In this document: one piece after another, positions 26,101 to 33,977 of the stretch
How positions within the stretch are numbered: position 1 is the stretch's first letter
Layout of the letters: each line of letters begins with the position of its first letter
The notes under the pieces: model-generated
Database searches by the model: none
What the model was told of the DNA's origin: nothing
What the model saw: only the letters and a program-made list of their open reading frames with translations
Source of the DNA: Paraflavitalea devenefica
Lineage (GTDB): Bacteria; Bacteroidota; Bacteroidia; Chitinophagales; Chitinophagaceae
Direction of reading: 5' to 3'
DNA: 64,000 nucleotides
Assembly (NCBI RefSeq): GCF_011759375.1
Contig: NZ_JAARML010000011.1
Coordinates: 47,458-111,457 of the forward strand
Translations under genes and position numbers: made by a program

Positions 26101-26626
26101 ACTTATTGGTTCCCTTCACGGCTATCGTTGCATTGGGGATGGCTTTGTATTCTTCATCCATCACTTTGCCCTTCACGTTTAATACACTCACCGGATCAGT
26201 TACACTGACCGGGACAGTGGCGATTGTCTTCTCCTGCCGCGGCTTTACCACAACAATTTTCTCTACAATGGTGTAAGTAAGGGGCTGATTTCGGAAACAG
26301 AGGGAAAGCACATGGTCTAATGATGAATTTGATACCTGTATGGTCACTTTATTGGCGCGTTGGATCTCAGTTTCAGTATACACGAAACTGTAGCCTGTTT
26401 GCTTGCGAATTTCTTTGAATACCTTATCCAGGGTAGCTTCCCGGAAGGAGAGGGTAATATCCTGCCGGGGCTCGCCGGCATACACCCGAACACTGAAGAA
26501 AAATAGTAAAATAACAGAGACAAGCGCATAACGCAGGCTGCAGTTATTAAGAACATGCGTGGCAATACCGGTATAAGACTGGCGTTGTTCAGTTGTAGAG
26601 CGTTGCATAGTAGAAGATTGTTTCAT
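23183..26626 (-). CDS. SusC/RagA family TonB-dependent outer-membrane protein with STN signalling domain
   Basis: 1147 residues. After an extended N-terminal signal, residues about 57-128 form an STN (secretin/TonB short N-terminal) domain (TLDKVFKEIRKQTGYSFVYT). Residues about 150-225 are a carboxypeptidase-regulatory-like beta domain (VKGKVMDEEYKAIPNATIAV). A plug follows (GLVPGLQVTSGNGSPGGMAS; NPLFVVDGTPV; KDAAAISIYGSQASNGVILI), then a 22-strand barrel ending in the aromatic TVGLSIGF. The STN domain marks transducers that signal to a FecR anti-sigma factor, and two fecR genes and an ECF sigma gene lie just upstream. It forms a pair with the downstream susD. Confidence 0.95.
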   Translation of the reverse strand: MKQSSTMQRSTTEQRQSYTGIATHVLNNCSLRYALVSVILLFFFSVRVYAGEPRQDITLSFREATLDKVFKEIRKQTGYSFVYTETEIQRANKVTIQVSNSSLDHVLSLCFRNQPLTYTIVEKIVVVKPRQEKTIATVPVSVTDPVSVLNVKGKVMDEEYKAIPNATIAVKGTNKFTLSDAGGEFSLDQIPSNSLLMISCVGFQRQEVPVKGNPVIRARLKIAVNSLDETIVLAYRTSTRRNNVGAVSVVKGEEISTLPVRSIDRALQGLVPGLQVTSGNGSPGGMASNITLRGIATGGLGIARNPLFVVDGTPVQQEEFGNQNGTSMNNNPPPTNPLSQINPEDIESISVLKDAAAISIYGSQASNGVILITTKKGKAGRTRVNFSHQTDLSSPLKSKREVLNQEQYLGLLYESYKNANAQATDQSIFNDLKSKFPYQVMGGDTSFYPAPSWFDALYSDRALGINNNLSISGGNDKTTYYLGLGDVHQKGALRHTTFNRSSLRFNMDAKPANWFRLGLNTSLVYSHQNLGDLGDEITSATGFAYQVSPLLPIRQTNGQYVIRYPLGAGGTTIVNPVAAMDYNSRTVDGYRAIGNVFGEVKFLQHFTFRSNVGVDFLASKSRMIRDKRVGPSASFTGSVSDIRNERSILLVNNMLNFQKNFGTKHLLSVMAIHEAQIAKSNQLNGGGSGFTSGFADNEISSANATSASGDQSKATSVSYLAQLNYEYQNRYLTSVSYRLDGSSRFGSAEPYKSFWSIGAGWIATEEAFLRPANRWLSFLKLRGSVGIAGNSTAIPPITRSNRVSGVTYSNPTAQLGNTVLFTTGNPHVKPESTFNIDLGLETRLFRDRLTFTADVYRRKTYDMVTNLQDVMVSGRQFIYGNLGDLENKGIELSLSGRIIQTQRFSWNLAANWSTNSNKFVKASNPESYASKFIYKVGENFESWNLVRWAGVDPEDGAPQWLDIDGKTTKTFSNNDRLIVGKPQPDGFGGVTSMFTYRNFELSAFFYYAYGYQIYNAFLASMLNDGRGQPYGNQSVLALDRWQKPGDVAMNPKRVLNNPARGTSISTRYLVDGDHIRFKNLSLAYNLHESLRNRLKLASARIFVQVNNLGLLWVKGDAIDPDNTGTLGESGSAYPQQRTCTVGLSIGF

Positions 26627-26643
26627 AAATGATTTCTTGATGG

Positions 26644-26703
26644 CGGACAGGTCAAATGGTGCTCAATTTTCAATGGCAAGGTTCCGCTTCATCGGACAGG
26701 TCA
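26644..26703. repeat. Two direct copies of CGGACAGGTCA upstream of susC
   Basis: The 11-bp word CGGACAGGTCA occurs at 26644-26654 and 26693-26703, 49 bp apart, within 80 bp of the susC start. It could be a regulator site; no other support. Confidence 0.4.
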
Positions 26704-26934
26704 TTTTTTGAACAATCGTAGTAGCGCGTTAATGTTGCTGGTAGTTGACTGGTTTTTCATAACAATAGGATTCCTGTTGCCCGCCCACGTGGACATATTA
26801 AAAAGGTGGATCAAATACTTGGCTGCGTTTCTTACTGTTGCCTAACCATTACTATATCCTATCTGCTATTTGGCTAACGACACGGAATGAAATAAGTGCT
26901 ACAGTTGCGGGTTTCCTGGATATAGGTATACACA

Positions 26935-26981
26935 TAAAAAAGGCCGCACCCATTTTGGGTTTCCCGGAAATGGAAGCAGCC
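26935..26981 (-). terminator. Likely terminator between fecR and susC
   Basis: On the - strand GGCTGCTTCCATTT and AAATGGGTGCGGCC pair (with wobbles) around a loop and are followed by TTTTTTAT. It lies about 300 bp after the fecR stop at 27288. A very similar hairpin follows the second fecR at 29822-29866. The rest of 26627-27287 shows no supported gene. Confidence 0.65.
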
Positions 26982-27257
26982 TGCTGTTGAGAATCAAGAA
27001 CGTTTTTAATGGCGATGCTGAATGCCCGGCGAATAGCCGTAAAAATTTGTTGGTTGCCAATAATCAATAAGTGCCTTTTGCTCATAATAATCAGCTTAAC
27101 CCCGCCATTCTCTGGGATCGGGCATTTTGGGATTTAATGAAGGACAGGTTAATGGTTTATGTATATGACGTAATGAATTGTTATCGTTGGTTTTTCAATT
27201 AACACTAGTCGAAACGAGGCATAGAGGCAACAAGGCAGCGAGACAAAAGTTGGCGTC

Positions 27258-27285
27258 GCAAACGTACTCACAACTGACCATTCAC
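27258..27285. repeat. Repeat shared with 10941-10968
   Basis: GCAAACGTACTCACAACTGA followed by CCATTCAC lies directly after the fecR stop. It is the partner of the copy at 10941. Confidence 0.55.
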
Positions 27286-27287
27286 CA

Positions 27288-28529
27288 CTAGTTCTTCCTC
27301 ACCGTGATCCTCCTGCCTTCAACATCAAACCTGATCTTATCCGTTAGCTCCAGTATTTTAAGGATTTGACTCACCGGTACATTCCGGGGTACGCCCATCA
27401 CATTAAACTTATCAGTCGGCCGCTCGCCGGCATATACCACCTCCACATCATAACTCCTGGCCACTTCCCGCATGATGGTTTCTATAGAAGCATTATTGTA
27501 AACGAAAATCTCATTCTTCCAGGCAATGGCCTCTTCGGTATCAGCCTCCTCCACTTTGAGGGTGTTTGCTTTTCCGGTAAGGATGGCCTGTTGACCGGGG
27601 GAAAGAAGTTGAGAGTTACGGACCACAGGCCCTCCACCTGCAACGGGAACAGGCGTTACTCTTACACTTCCTTCCAACAGGGTCGTCTTTATCGCTGATT
27701 CATCTGTATAACCCATGATATTGAAATGCGTGCCCAACACCTCTACCTGCATACCATTCACTTTTACCATAAAGGGCCGTTTTTTTCCACCTGCACCGGA
27801 ACTCTTTGCTACTTCAAAATAGCCTTCCCCTGTCAGTTCCACCGTGCGGTTCTCGCCGGTAAAGGCCGTGGGATATTTTAAAGAAGAGGCTGAGTTCAAC
27901 CATACGGTGCTATTATCAGCCAGCACCACTTTATACCGGCTGCCCCGGTTTGTGCTGATCGTATTATAAGTAACCTCAGACTTCCCGCTTCCACCTTCTG
28001 CCTTCCTGTATTCAATCGTCCCATCTTCCTTTTTCACTACTTCCATCACACCCTGCTCTGCCAATTGGCCCTTTTGCACTGCATCGAGGTTGATGATCTT
28101 ACCATCGGCCAAGGTAAGGGTAGCGCGGTCACTGGCCGGTGCTTGTATATCATTCTTATAAGGGCCCTTATTTGTTTGAACAATTGGATCGTTGGCAGGG
28201 GCGTTGGCAGTAAAATACCATACACCTGTTCCTATGATGAGTAATATCGCGGCAGCAGCAGCATAGCGCATCCAGTTGATCCGTTTCACCGGCGCCTCTT
28301 CCAGTTCAGGAGCCATCGCCACTATCTTGGCCCAGGTGGCTTTTTTATCTTCACTATAGGCCACCAGGTCTTTGCTCATCCGGTACTCATCACTCAGTTC
28401 TTCAAACAGTTCCAGGTTGGCTGCATCTGCATGGATCCATACCTCCAGCTCCTTTTTCTCCTGCGCGTTGGCAGTTCCTTCCAGGTGCTTGATAATAAGT
28501 TGTGATATGGGGTGCAAAGCTTTCCGCAT
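27288..28529 (-). CDS. FecR-family anti-sigma factor, paralogue 1
   Basis: 413 residues. The cytosolic N-terminal part (LIIKHLEGTANAQEKKELEV) would bind the sigma factor. One TM segment is near residues 89-107 (YAAAAAILLIIGTGVWYF). The periplasmic FecR domain follows (NTISTNRGSRYKVVLADNST; VWLNSASSLKYP; ELTGEGYFEV), and residues about 340-413 are a DUF4974 domain, which is STN-like. In this family the periplasmic part reads the state of an STN-bearing SusC protein. It is the fecR nearest to susC and so its likely partner. It is strongly similar over its whole length to the protein at 29902-31182, which points to gene duplication. Confidence 0.93.
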   Translation of the reverse strand: MRKALHPISQLIIKHLEGTANAQEKKELEVWIHADAANLELFEELSDEYRMSKDLVAYSEDKKATWAKIVAMAPELEEAPVKRINWMRYAAAAAILLIIGTGVWYFTANAPANDPIVQTNKGPYKNDIQAPASDRATLTLADGKIINLDAVQKGQLAEQGVMEVVKKEDGTIEYRKAEGGSGKSEVTYNTISTNRGSRYKVVLADNSTVWLNSASSLKYPTAFTGENRTVELTGEGYFEVAKSSGAGGKKRPFMVKVNGMQVEVLGTHFNIMGYTDESAIKTTLLEGSVRVTPVPVAGGGPVVRNSQLLSPGQQAILTGKANTLKVEEADTEEAIAWKNEIFVYNNASIETIMREVARSYDVEVVYAGERPTDKFNVMGVPRNVPVSQILKILELTDKIRFDVEGRRITVRKN

Positions 28530-28924
28530 GCTGTTTGTTTGTGTGGGGTTAATAAACCGCGATGATACTCATATTTTCATTACAGTTTATATAATCCCGC
28601 GTGCATTTCTATACTTATAAAACTGCGAAATGTTACTTTGTCCCGGTAGAAAGACGAATTATTTTCAATAATTCTTCAGGAAACAGGGGATTTAGAATCT
28701 GGTATAATCGTATGTGAATTAATTGTTACCGAAGAATTAAATAATGGTAAACAGGTGTAGGAAAATCACTATATACTGCCCGCAAAAAGCAGCAATGTTG
28801 CCTGGGGAAATTTGCTTGCAGGCAGGAGAGCAGTTGAAGTGATGGTACATTGAAGGAATATCAGGTAGATAGGTTATGCCAATAGCGGTGAAATATCCTT
28901 ACGGGTGTAAAGTGTGAAGAACAG
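28530..28924. other. Intergenic, AT-rich, no gene recognised
   Basis: 395 bp between fecR paralogue 1 and the hypothetical gene at 28925. It is AT-rich, with several GAATTATT-like words. It should hold the fecR promoter, but no box could be assigned. No coding frame is supported. Confidence 0.4.
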
Positions 28925-29473
28925 TCAGGTCATTATATATTCACTCCAGGGATAGTTTATCCGGTCCTGATTGTATTGCCGCCGGAACTTTCGTTCGTTG
29001 TAACGGTAAGCATGGAGAGGGTAGGGCACCTTTTCATCAGGTGTTTCTTTGCGTAGTTTATGCCTGCTGCCTTTTAACCTTTGTGTCTTGCGGCGGAAAG
29101 GCGCCCTGAGTTGCACTGCTTCCGGTTCAGGAAGCAATACTTCCTGGCCGGTATATTGTTTGAGCAGGTAAGCTGTTACATCTTCTTCTGTCCATTGGTA
29201 TTTTAGCCAGGTCATGGCTTCGCCGGTGAGCTTGCGGTACAGACTGTGTTGTTTCCGGTCGGCCGGCAAGGCGGCATACACGGCTGAGCCAATGCGGGAG
29301 GCTTTGGCCAGCAGGGCGGCATATTGCATGGTTTTGCGGAAGGCCGGATCTTTCTTCACCCTTTTACCCGTGAGCGAGCTGCGGGTACGCAAATAGTATT
29401 GCCCATACATCTTATAGATGCAGATGGGACCAATGGTGCCCGTAATGGGTGGTATGCCGGTGTATTTAGCCAT
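28925..29473 (-). CDS. Conserved hypothetical protein, basic
   Basis: 182 residues, no signal or TM. The pattern GTIGPICIYKMYGQYYLRTR, then SSLTGKRVKKDPAFRKTMQY and AKASRIGSAVYAALP, is one I associate with a widespread uncharacterised protein of Chitinophagaceae and relatives, often in several copies per genome. The C-terminal half is rich in Arg and Lys (PFRRKTQRLKGSRHKLRKET) and may bind nucleic acid. It sits between the two fecR genes, separated from both by hundreds of bases, so it is probably an independent unit that entered between them. Function unknown. Confidence 0.7.
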   Translation of the reverse strand: MAKYTGIPPITGTIGPICIYKMYGQYYLRTRSSLTGKRVKKDPAFRKTMQYAALLAKASRIGSAVYAALPADRKQHSLYRKLTGEAMTWLKYQWTEEDVTAYLLKQYTGQEVLLPEPEAVQLRAPFRRKTQRLKGSRHKLRKETPDEKVPYPLHAYRYNERKFRRQYNQDRINYPWSEYIMT

Positions 29474-29821
29474 TTATCGTATTACATATACTACCTGAAA
29501 TTAATAAATATTGGCTGTCAGGACAATACCGTGAAGTGGGTAAAATGGCAGGGATGTGCAAACCAGGTACCATCCTTGTGTGATCCTTGTAGGTTAAAGC
29601 GCACTCAGCACATGCCTGGTACAAGGATGGCAGAAGGATGGAGGTAGGATCGGGCCAGGAACGTCTTTCCCGATGGACACGCCTTTGCGCCGGGTTTGCT
29701 TCGGGACTGCTTCGGGGTAAAAGCGCACTTTCCGGGGCGGGGAGCGAAGATGGTACGAAGGAAACCCCTGTCAAACCCGGCTAAAACGCTTAAAAAGACA
29801 GGCAATTTAATGCAACGAATT
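29474..29821. other. Intergenic, no gene recognised
   Basis: About 350 bp with several repeats of AAGGATGG and GC-rich words (TTGCTTCGGGACTGCTTCGG). Open frames here are short and unlike any family. Confidence 0.4.
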
Positions 29822-29866
29822 AAAAAAAGGGCTGCATCCATTCCCTCATCCGGAAATGGTGCAGCC
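29822..29866 (-). terminator. Terminator after fecR paralogue 2
   Basis: On the - strand GGCTGCACCATTTCC pairs with GGAATGGATGCAGCC (small mismatch) and is followed by seven T. It lies 36 bp after the stop at 29902. Confidence 0.85.
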
Positions 29867-29901
29867 GCTTCTATAGGAAAGGCGAATATCGCGATGGTTG
29901 C

Positions 29902-31182
29902 TTATTGATCCTTTCGTACCATAATCTTTCTCCCTTCAATTTCAAATCTCACCTTACTCGTCAGCTCCAGTGTCTTCAGTATCCGGCTGATCGGTACATG
30001 CTGCGGAATACCCATGATATTGAATCTATCGGCAGGCAGGTTTCCTTCGTAGGCCACTTCCACATTGTAGTGCCTGGCCAGTTCTCCCATAATCGTGGTG
30101 ATAGCCGCATTGTTGAACATAAAAAGATCATTTTTCCAGGCAATCGCTTCTTCGGTATCAACGGTCTGGACCGGGATGGGGAGCGATGGTTGGGATTGAT
30201 GAGATACAGCAGCCTGCTGTCCGGGTTGTAGCACCACGCTTTGACCATCTTTCAACACCTTTACCGAGCCTTCCAGCAGGGTGGTTTTGATGGCCGGTTC
30301 ATCCGTATAGCTCCTTACATTAAAATGCGTACCCAGCACCTCCACCTGCATCCCCTTCACCTTTACAATAAAAGGTCTTTTTCCGGGTGCAGCCTGCTTT
30401 GCTACTTCAAAATACCCTTCCCCCGTCAGTTCCACCACACGCTTATTACCAACGAAGCGGGTAGGATACCTTAATGACGAGGCGGCATTCAACCACACCA
30501 CACTACCATCCGCCAATACTATTTTATGCCGCCCACCCTTAGGCGTACTGATCGTATTATAAGCAACTCCCAATTGCCGATTGCCGACTGCCGACTGCCG
30601 GCTGTTGATTGCCGATTGCCGACTGCCGATTGCCGACTCTTGATATTCCACCGCTCCATCTTCCCGCTTCACCACTTCCATGATACCCTGCCCCGCCAAC
30701 TGCCCGGTATGCACCTCATCCAGGTTGATCATGGTCCCATCAGCCAGCGTAAGGGTGGCGCAGTGGCTGGCCGGCGCATCCACATCATTTTTATAATGCA
30801 CCTGGTCCAATTGCACCACCCCGTTAGAACGCTGGTCCCCCAAATAAAAATGCCATGAGCTGATGCCCACGGCGAGTAATAAGATAATAGCTACACTATA
30901 ATAATATATCCAACGGGTCCTTTTTACCGGCTTTTCCAGCGGTTGCTTTTCCTGCAGTTCAGGCGCCAGGGCTACTATTTTGGCCCAGGTAGCTTTTTTA
31001 TCGGCGCTATAAGCGCTCAGGTCCCTGCTCATCCGGTATTCATCCGTTAACTCCTCCAGCAGTGCGCGGGTTCCGGCGGAAGCGTTTACTTCGTCATTCA
31101 GCTCGGCTTGCTCCTGGGGAGTGGCCCTCCCTTCCAGGTGTTTAATAATAAGGATCGCTATAGGATGCAAAGGTTTCCGCAT
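29902..31182 (-). CDS. FecR-family anti-sigma factor, paralogue 2
   Basis: 426 residues, the same layout as paralogue 1: cytosolic part with LIIKHLEGRATPQEQAELND, one TM near 93-112 (YYYSVAIILLLAVGISSWHF), a FecR domain (TISTPKGGRHKIVLADGSVV) and a DUF4974 C-terminal domain. It is nearest to the ECF sigma gene and probably its partner, but no susC follows it directly. Between the TM and FecR parts it has an extra stretch, QESAIGSRQSAINSRQSAVG then NRQL, encoded by nine tandem heptamers (YTGCCGA, total 63 nt, so the frame is kept). Paralogue 1 lacks this. The insert should be a flexible periplasmic linker. Confidence 0.93.
   Translation of the reverse strand: MRKPLHPIAILIIKHLEGRATPQEQAELNDEVNASAGTRALLEELTDEYRMSRDLSAYSADKKATWAKIVALAPELQEKQPLEKPVKRTRWIYYYSVAIILLLAVGISSWHFYLGDQRSNGVVQLDQVHYKNDVDAPASHCATLTLADGTMINLDEVHTGQLAGQGIMEVVKREDGAVEYQESAIGSRQSAINSRQSAVGNRQLGVAYNTISTPKGGRHKIVLADGSVVWLNAASSLRYPTRFVGNKRVVELTGEGYFEVAKQAAPGKRPFIVKVKGMQVEVLGTHFNVRSYTDEPAIKTTLLEGSVKVLKDGQSVVLQPGQQAAVSHQSQPSLPIPVQTVDTEEAIAWKNDLFMFNNAAITTIMGELARHYNVEVAYEGNLPADRFNIMGIPQHVPISRILKTLELTSKVRFEIEGRKIMVRKDQ
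30574..30636. repeat. YTGCCGA heptamer array inside fecR paralogue 2, 9 copies
   Basis: Nine tandem 7-mers (TTGCCGA or CTGCCGA, two of them variant) fill 63 nt and read through as about 21 codons. Three copies of the same word lie at 7917-7937. Confidence 0.85.
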
Positions 31183-31485
31183 GCGGTAACGCTAGTGTAA
31201 GGTTAACGGTTATTACAGCATATACAAATGCTGTATACTATATAGAACGGCGAAATCGCCGTTTGTCCCGCCCTATGGACAATTTTTTTCTATATTATTT
31301 CCGGAAAAATTCAATGTTAACACAGGATTAAAAAAATATTAAATAAGGAGGGCCTCATCAAAGCTTATAGGACAATATGGGTCATTATAGGCCATTTTCA
31401 GACATCTCTGGTAGAATACCTGTCTTATTATTCTTACGTTTGTTGGGCAAATTCATCAGGAAAGAGGGAAAATGATATATACCCA
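31183..31485. other. Intergenic before fecR paralogue 2, no gene recognised
   Basis: AT-rich, about 300 bp. Nothing beyond the adjoining 11-bp tandem array is recognised. The promoter of fecR paralogue 2 should lie here. Confidence 0.35.
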
Positions 31486-31547
31486 GTGTATGGATAGTGT
31501 ATGGATGGTGTATAGATGGTGTATGGATGATGTATACATAGTGTATG
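31486..31547. repeat. 11-bp tandem repeat, about 5.6 copies
   Basis: Units GTGTATGGATA, GTGTATGGATG, GTGTATAGATG, GTGTATGGATG, ATGTATACATA and GTGTATG lie in tandem between the sigma gene and fecR paralogue 2. The period is close to one helical turn. Confidence 0.85.
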
Positions 31548-31626
31548 AAAATAGCACAAAGGGCAGTTTAACCAAAAACAGCCGGGCAACTGGCGTCCAT
31601 AATAAAGAAAGCAGGGGAGCGGAGGG

Positions 31627-32214
31627 CTACAACAAGGCTGCCGGCATAAAACTGAGCAGCATGGATACTACGCGCAGGTGGTCGAACAAGGCCAGGCGGA
31701 GTAGTTTCTTGGCCAGTACCTTCTGGTTGCGTACGGTCTTATCCGTGATCTGCAGCAGCTCGGCAATCTCATTATTCTTGCGGCCTTCCAACACAGAAAG
31801 GGTGAAGATGGTTTTACACTGTTCGGGGAGTTTTTCGATCTCGGTATAAATATGGTCCAGCACATCGGCCTTGATCTCATCACGCAGCAGTACATCGTCG
31901 GTTTGGGGTAACAGTTGTTGTACCAGCTTTTGCTGACTGTTCTCCCGGGCATGGTACTTCAGGTAATCGTAACAGGCATTGCGGCAGGTAACGAACAGGA
32001 AGGCGCGTATCTTATCGTGGCCGGAGAAATTGGCATGCAGGCGCCAGAGTTTCACAAAGGTTTCAGCGGTGATGTCCTGGGCTTCTTCCCGGTTATCCAG
32101 CATGCGATTGGCGAAGTTGAACAAACGGGGGTAGTAAATATTATAGATAGCCGTAAAAGCACGGGTATCTCCCTGTGTAAATTGGGTCACTACATCTGGT
32201 CCCAAAAGGTTCAT
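31627..32214 (-). CDS. ECF-type RNA polymerase sigma-70 factor
   Basis: 195 residues. Region 2 (AFTAIYNIYYPRLFNFANRM; DITAETFVKLW) and region 4 (KLPEQCKTIFTLSVLEGRKN; NEIAELLQITDKTVRNQ) are both present, with the short linker typical of ECF sigma factors of Bacteroidota. It should direct transcription of an outer-membrane transport locus once its FecR anti-sigma factor is triggered through an STN-bearing SusC. The order sigma - fecR - (hypothetical) - fecR - susC - susD on one strand fits this, although the spacing is loose. The C-terminal residues are hydrophobic (VVSMLLSFMPAALL), which is a little unusual. Confidence 0.92.
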   Translation of the reverse strand: MNLLGPDVVTQFTQGDTRAFTAIYNIYYPRLFNFANRMLDNREEAQDITAETFVKLWRLHANFSGHDKIRAFLFVTCRNACYDYLKYHARENSQQKLVQQLLPQTDDVLLRDEIKADVLDHIYTEIEKLPEQCKTIFTLSVLEGRKNNEIAELLQITDKTVRNQKVLAKKLLRLALFDHLRVVSMLLSFMPAALL

Positions 32215-32603
32215 CCGGCCGGTACTTTTTTTGGCGTTACGAATTAAAATGCTACTTCAATCAGTAAGGATACTGGCTAATTGCCCGGTTGCTACAACCA
32301 GGTTATGGACAGCAATGATAGCAGTGATAAGGTATGATGGTATGAATGTGCATCTCCGGCGGACAGGGGGATCTGTCCTGGGGAGGTAGTGCTTGGAATC
32401 CGGTGTGAAAATAAGAAGTTCGGGCGGGATATTCCAAATATCCGGGATTACTATTTTGAGAATTGTGAAACCCTCCCTGCGGAAGAGCGCAAAAATAGGG
32501 ATGGCATGTGTGCATTTCCGGTCCAACTGATTGAATACCATGATTCAATAGATGCCTGGTATTACCAGCCTAAAAGCACAGGTTATGCACATGACCGGGA
32601 GGA
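32215..32603. other. Intergenic upstream of the sigma gene, no gene recognised
   Basis: 389 bp. Contains a small inverted repeat GGACAG-N6-CTGTCC at 32361-32378, which could be an operator. No coding frame is supported. Confidence 0.4.
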
Positions 32604-33848
32604 CTAATCATACTTCCTTCCCTTGCTGAATAAAAACTCCCTGAGCGATAACGTGAGAGTGGCCTGTACATAATTTTCCTTGATCAGGTTATTGGCGATG
32701 GTGCCCCGGCGGCCGGCTTCTACAGACAGGCCATAGAATAAATTGCCGGTGAGGAAACCGCCATAACCAATACTGCCGCCAATTTCATTGATCTGCGTAT
32801 TGCGGATGCTGAGGTAGGAATTATTGGTGAAAAAGCCCGCCTGCACATAATTCTTCTCATAGCGTTGCCCCCACCGTTCTACCTGGTTCGAGAATTGAAC
32901 ACCTGCCGAAAAGCGATGGCTGTTGATCAGTGAATAACCGGTTCCCTTCTGCTTCAGGTCGCTCCAGGGCTGGTAATTATAATCCACGGCAATCGTGAGC
33001 CGGTCCTTATGCGTTACCGACAATCCCGCATCATAGGCAACCGGTATATTGAACGTGGAGCTTTTTACCACCTCATCCTCTTTAATAACAGTAGTGCCTT
33101 CTGTGATCGTAACTGTTTTCTCAGAATTGAGGTTTGTCTTCGTGGTAAACTTACCGCCCAGGGAGAGCTTCCAGTTTTTTGCGAGCTTACCGGTATAAAT
33201 GGAGCCCAGTTCAAAACGGACATTATTATAATAATCTTTCGTTTCGGTGACGATGGCAGAACTCAGCGATTCTCCGGCAAGCGTTTCCGTTAAATTAATA
33301 GAACCGAAAATAAAAGAGCTCCGCACGCCCACACTGAAATGCTTGCCGAGGGCAAAAGCATTATTCCAGTAAATATTGTATAAGCCACCATCGCCGGTAT
33401 AATCTCCACTATACGTATCGTTCGATCCCTCCACATTCTTGGTGGCCGTATAGTGGTAACCCGCATAGCTCAGCGGCATAAAACCCAGACTGCTGGCCCA
33501 TACATTATTGAGCTTGGTAGCTACCGAAAAGCTTTTGATACTCATATCGCGGCTCGTGCGGTTATTGTCACCGATCGGCGTACCGGCATAAGTAATGATC
33601 TTACCGGTCAGCGCCATATTCACATACACATTGCTGCGTTCCAGCCCGGCCAGCGAAGCCGGGTTCTTCAGGAACTGGTAATGCGGTGTGCTCATCAGCG
33701 AAACAGAACTATTGGCCATCCCGATGCTGCGGTCATAAAATCGTTGTTCCAGGTCGCCCACCCCATAAATAGAGTAGGGAGCATTATAGTCCTGTGCAGT
33801 TGCCCGGATAGAGAGCATCAATAGAAGAGTAATTAGATATCTGTTCAT
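32604..33848 (-). CDS. Outer-membrane beta-barrel protein (PorV/FadL-like fold)
   Basis: 414 residues with a Sec signal (MNRYLITLLLMLSIRATAQD). The body is a series of alternating amphipathic strands (YVNMALTGKIITYAG; HFSVGVRSSFIFGSINLT; RLTIAVDYNYQPWSDL), and the N-terminal SIYGVGDLEQRFYDRSIGMA, then MSTPHYQFLKNPASLAGL, is typical of the PorV-like outer-membrane proteins of Bacteroidota, in which the early N-P-A-S-L motif closes the barrel. Substrate unknown. It follows the DUF4270 lipoprotein gene by 129 bp on the same strand. The intervening stretch is mostly a palindromic repeat. Confidence 0.78.
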   Translation of the reverse strand: MNRYLITLLLMLSIRATAQDYNAPYSIYGVGDLEQRFYDRSIGMANSSVSLMSTPHYQFLKNPASLAGLERSNVYVNMALTGKIITYAGTPIGDNNRTSRDMSIKSFSVATKLNNVWASSLGFMPLSYAGYHYTATKNVEGSNDTYSGDYTGDGGLYNIYWNNAFALGKHFSVGVRSSFIFGSINLTETLAGESLSSAIVTETKDYYNNVRFELGSIYTGKLAKNWKLSLGGKFTTKTNLNSEKTVTITEGTTVIKEDEVVKSSTFNIPVAYDAGLSVTHKDRLTIAVDYNYQPWSDLKQKGTGYSLINSHRFSAGVQFSNQVERWGQRYEKNYVQAGFFTNNSYLSIRNTQINEIGGSIGYGGFLTGNLFYGLSVEAGRRGTIANNLIKENYVQATLTLSLREFLFSKGRKYD

Positions 33849-33861
33849 GAATGTCTTTTAT

Positions 33862-33943
33862 TAGTGCTAGTGGTAAGTAGCTAGTGGCTAGTGGACCCAC
33901 TCGCCACTTGCCACTAGCTTTCCTTGCCACTTACCACTCGCCT
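33862..33943. repeat. AGTGG-type inverted repeat between outer-membrane genes
   Basis: AGTGGTAAGTAGCTAGTGGC and its mirror GCCACTTGCCACTAGC, then CCACTTACCACTCGCC. Same words as the small palindrome at 9970-9995. Confidence 0.7.
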
Positions 33944-33977
33944 TTTATTTAATGTAATTCGTTTTCAATTCGTGTTC

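Noticed and set aside
26852..27085. A 77-codon frame between susC and fecR
   Set aside because: It spans the terminator hairpin at 26935-26981 and has no recognisable domain.
29605..29841. A - strand frame after fecR paralogue 2
   Set aside because: It overlaps the terminator hairpin and has no domain or conserved pattern.
31472..31849. A + strand frame across the 11-bp repeats and the end of the sigma gene
   Set aside because: Its start is a translation of tandem repeats and its end is antisense to the ECF sigma gene.
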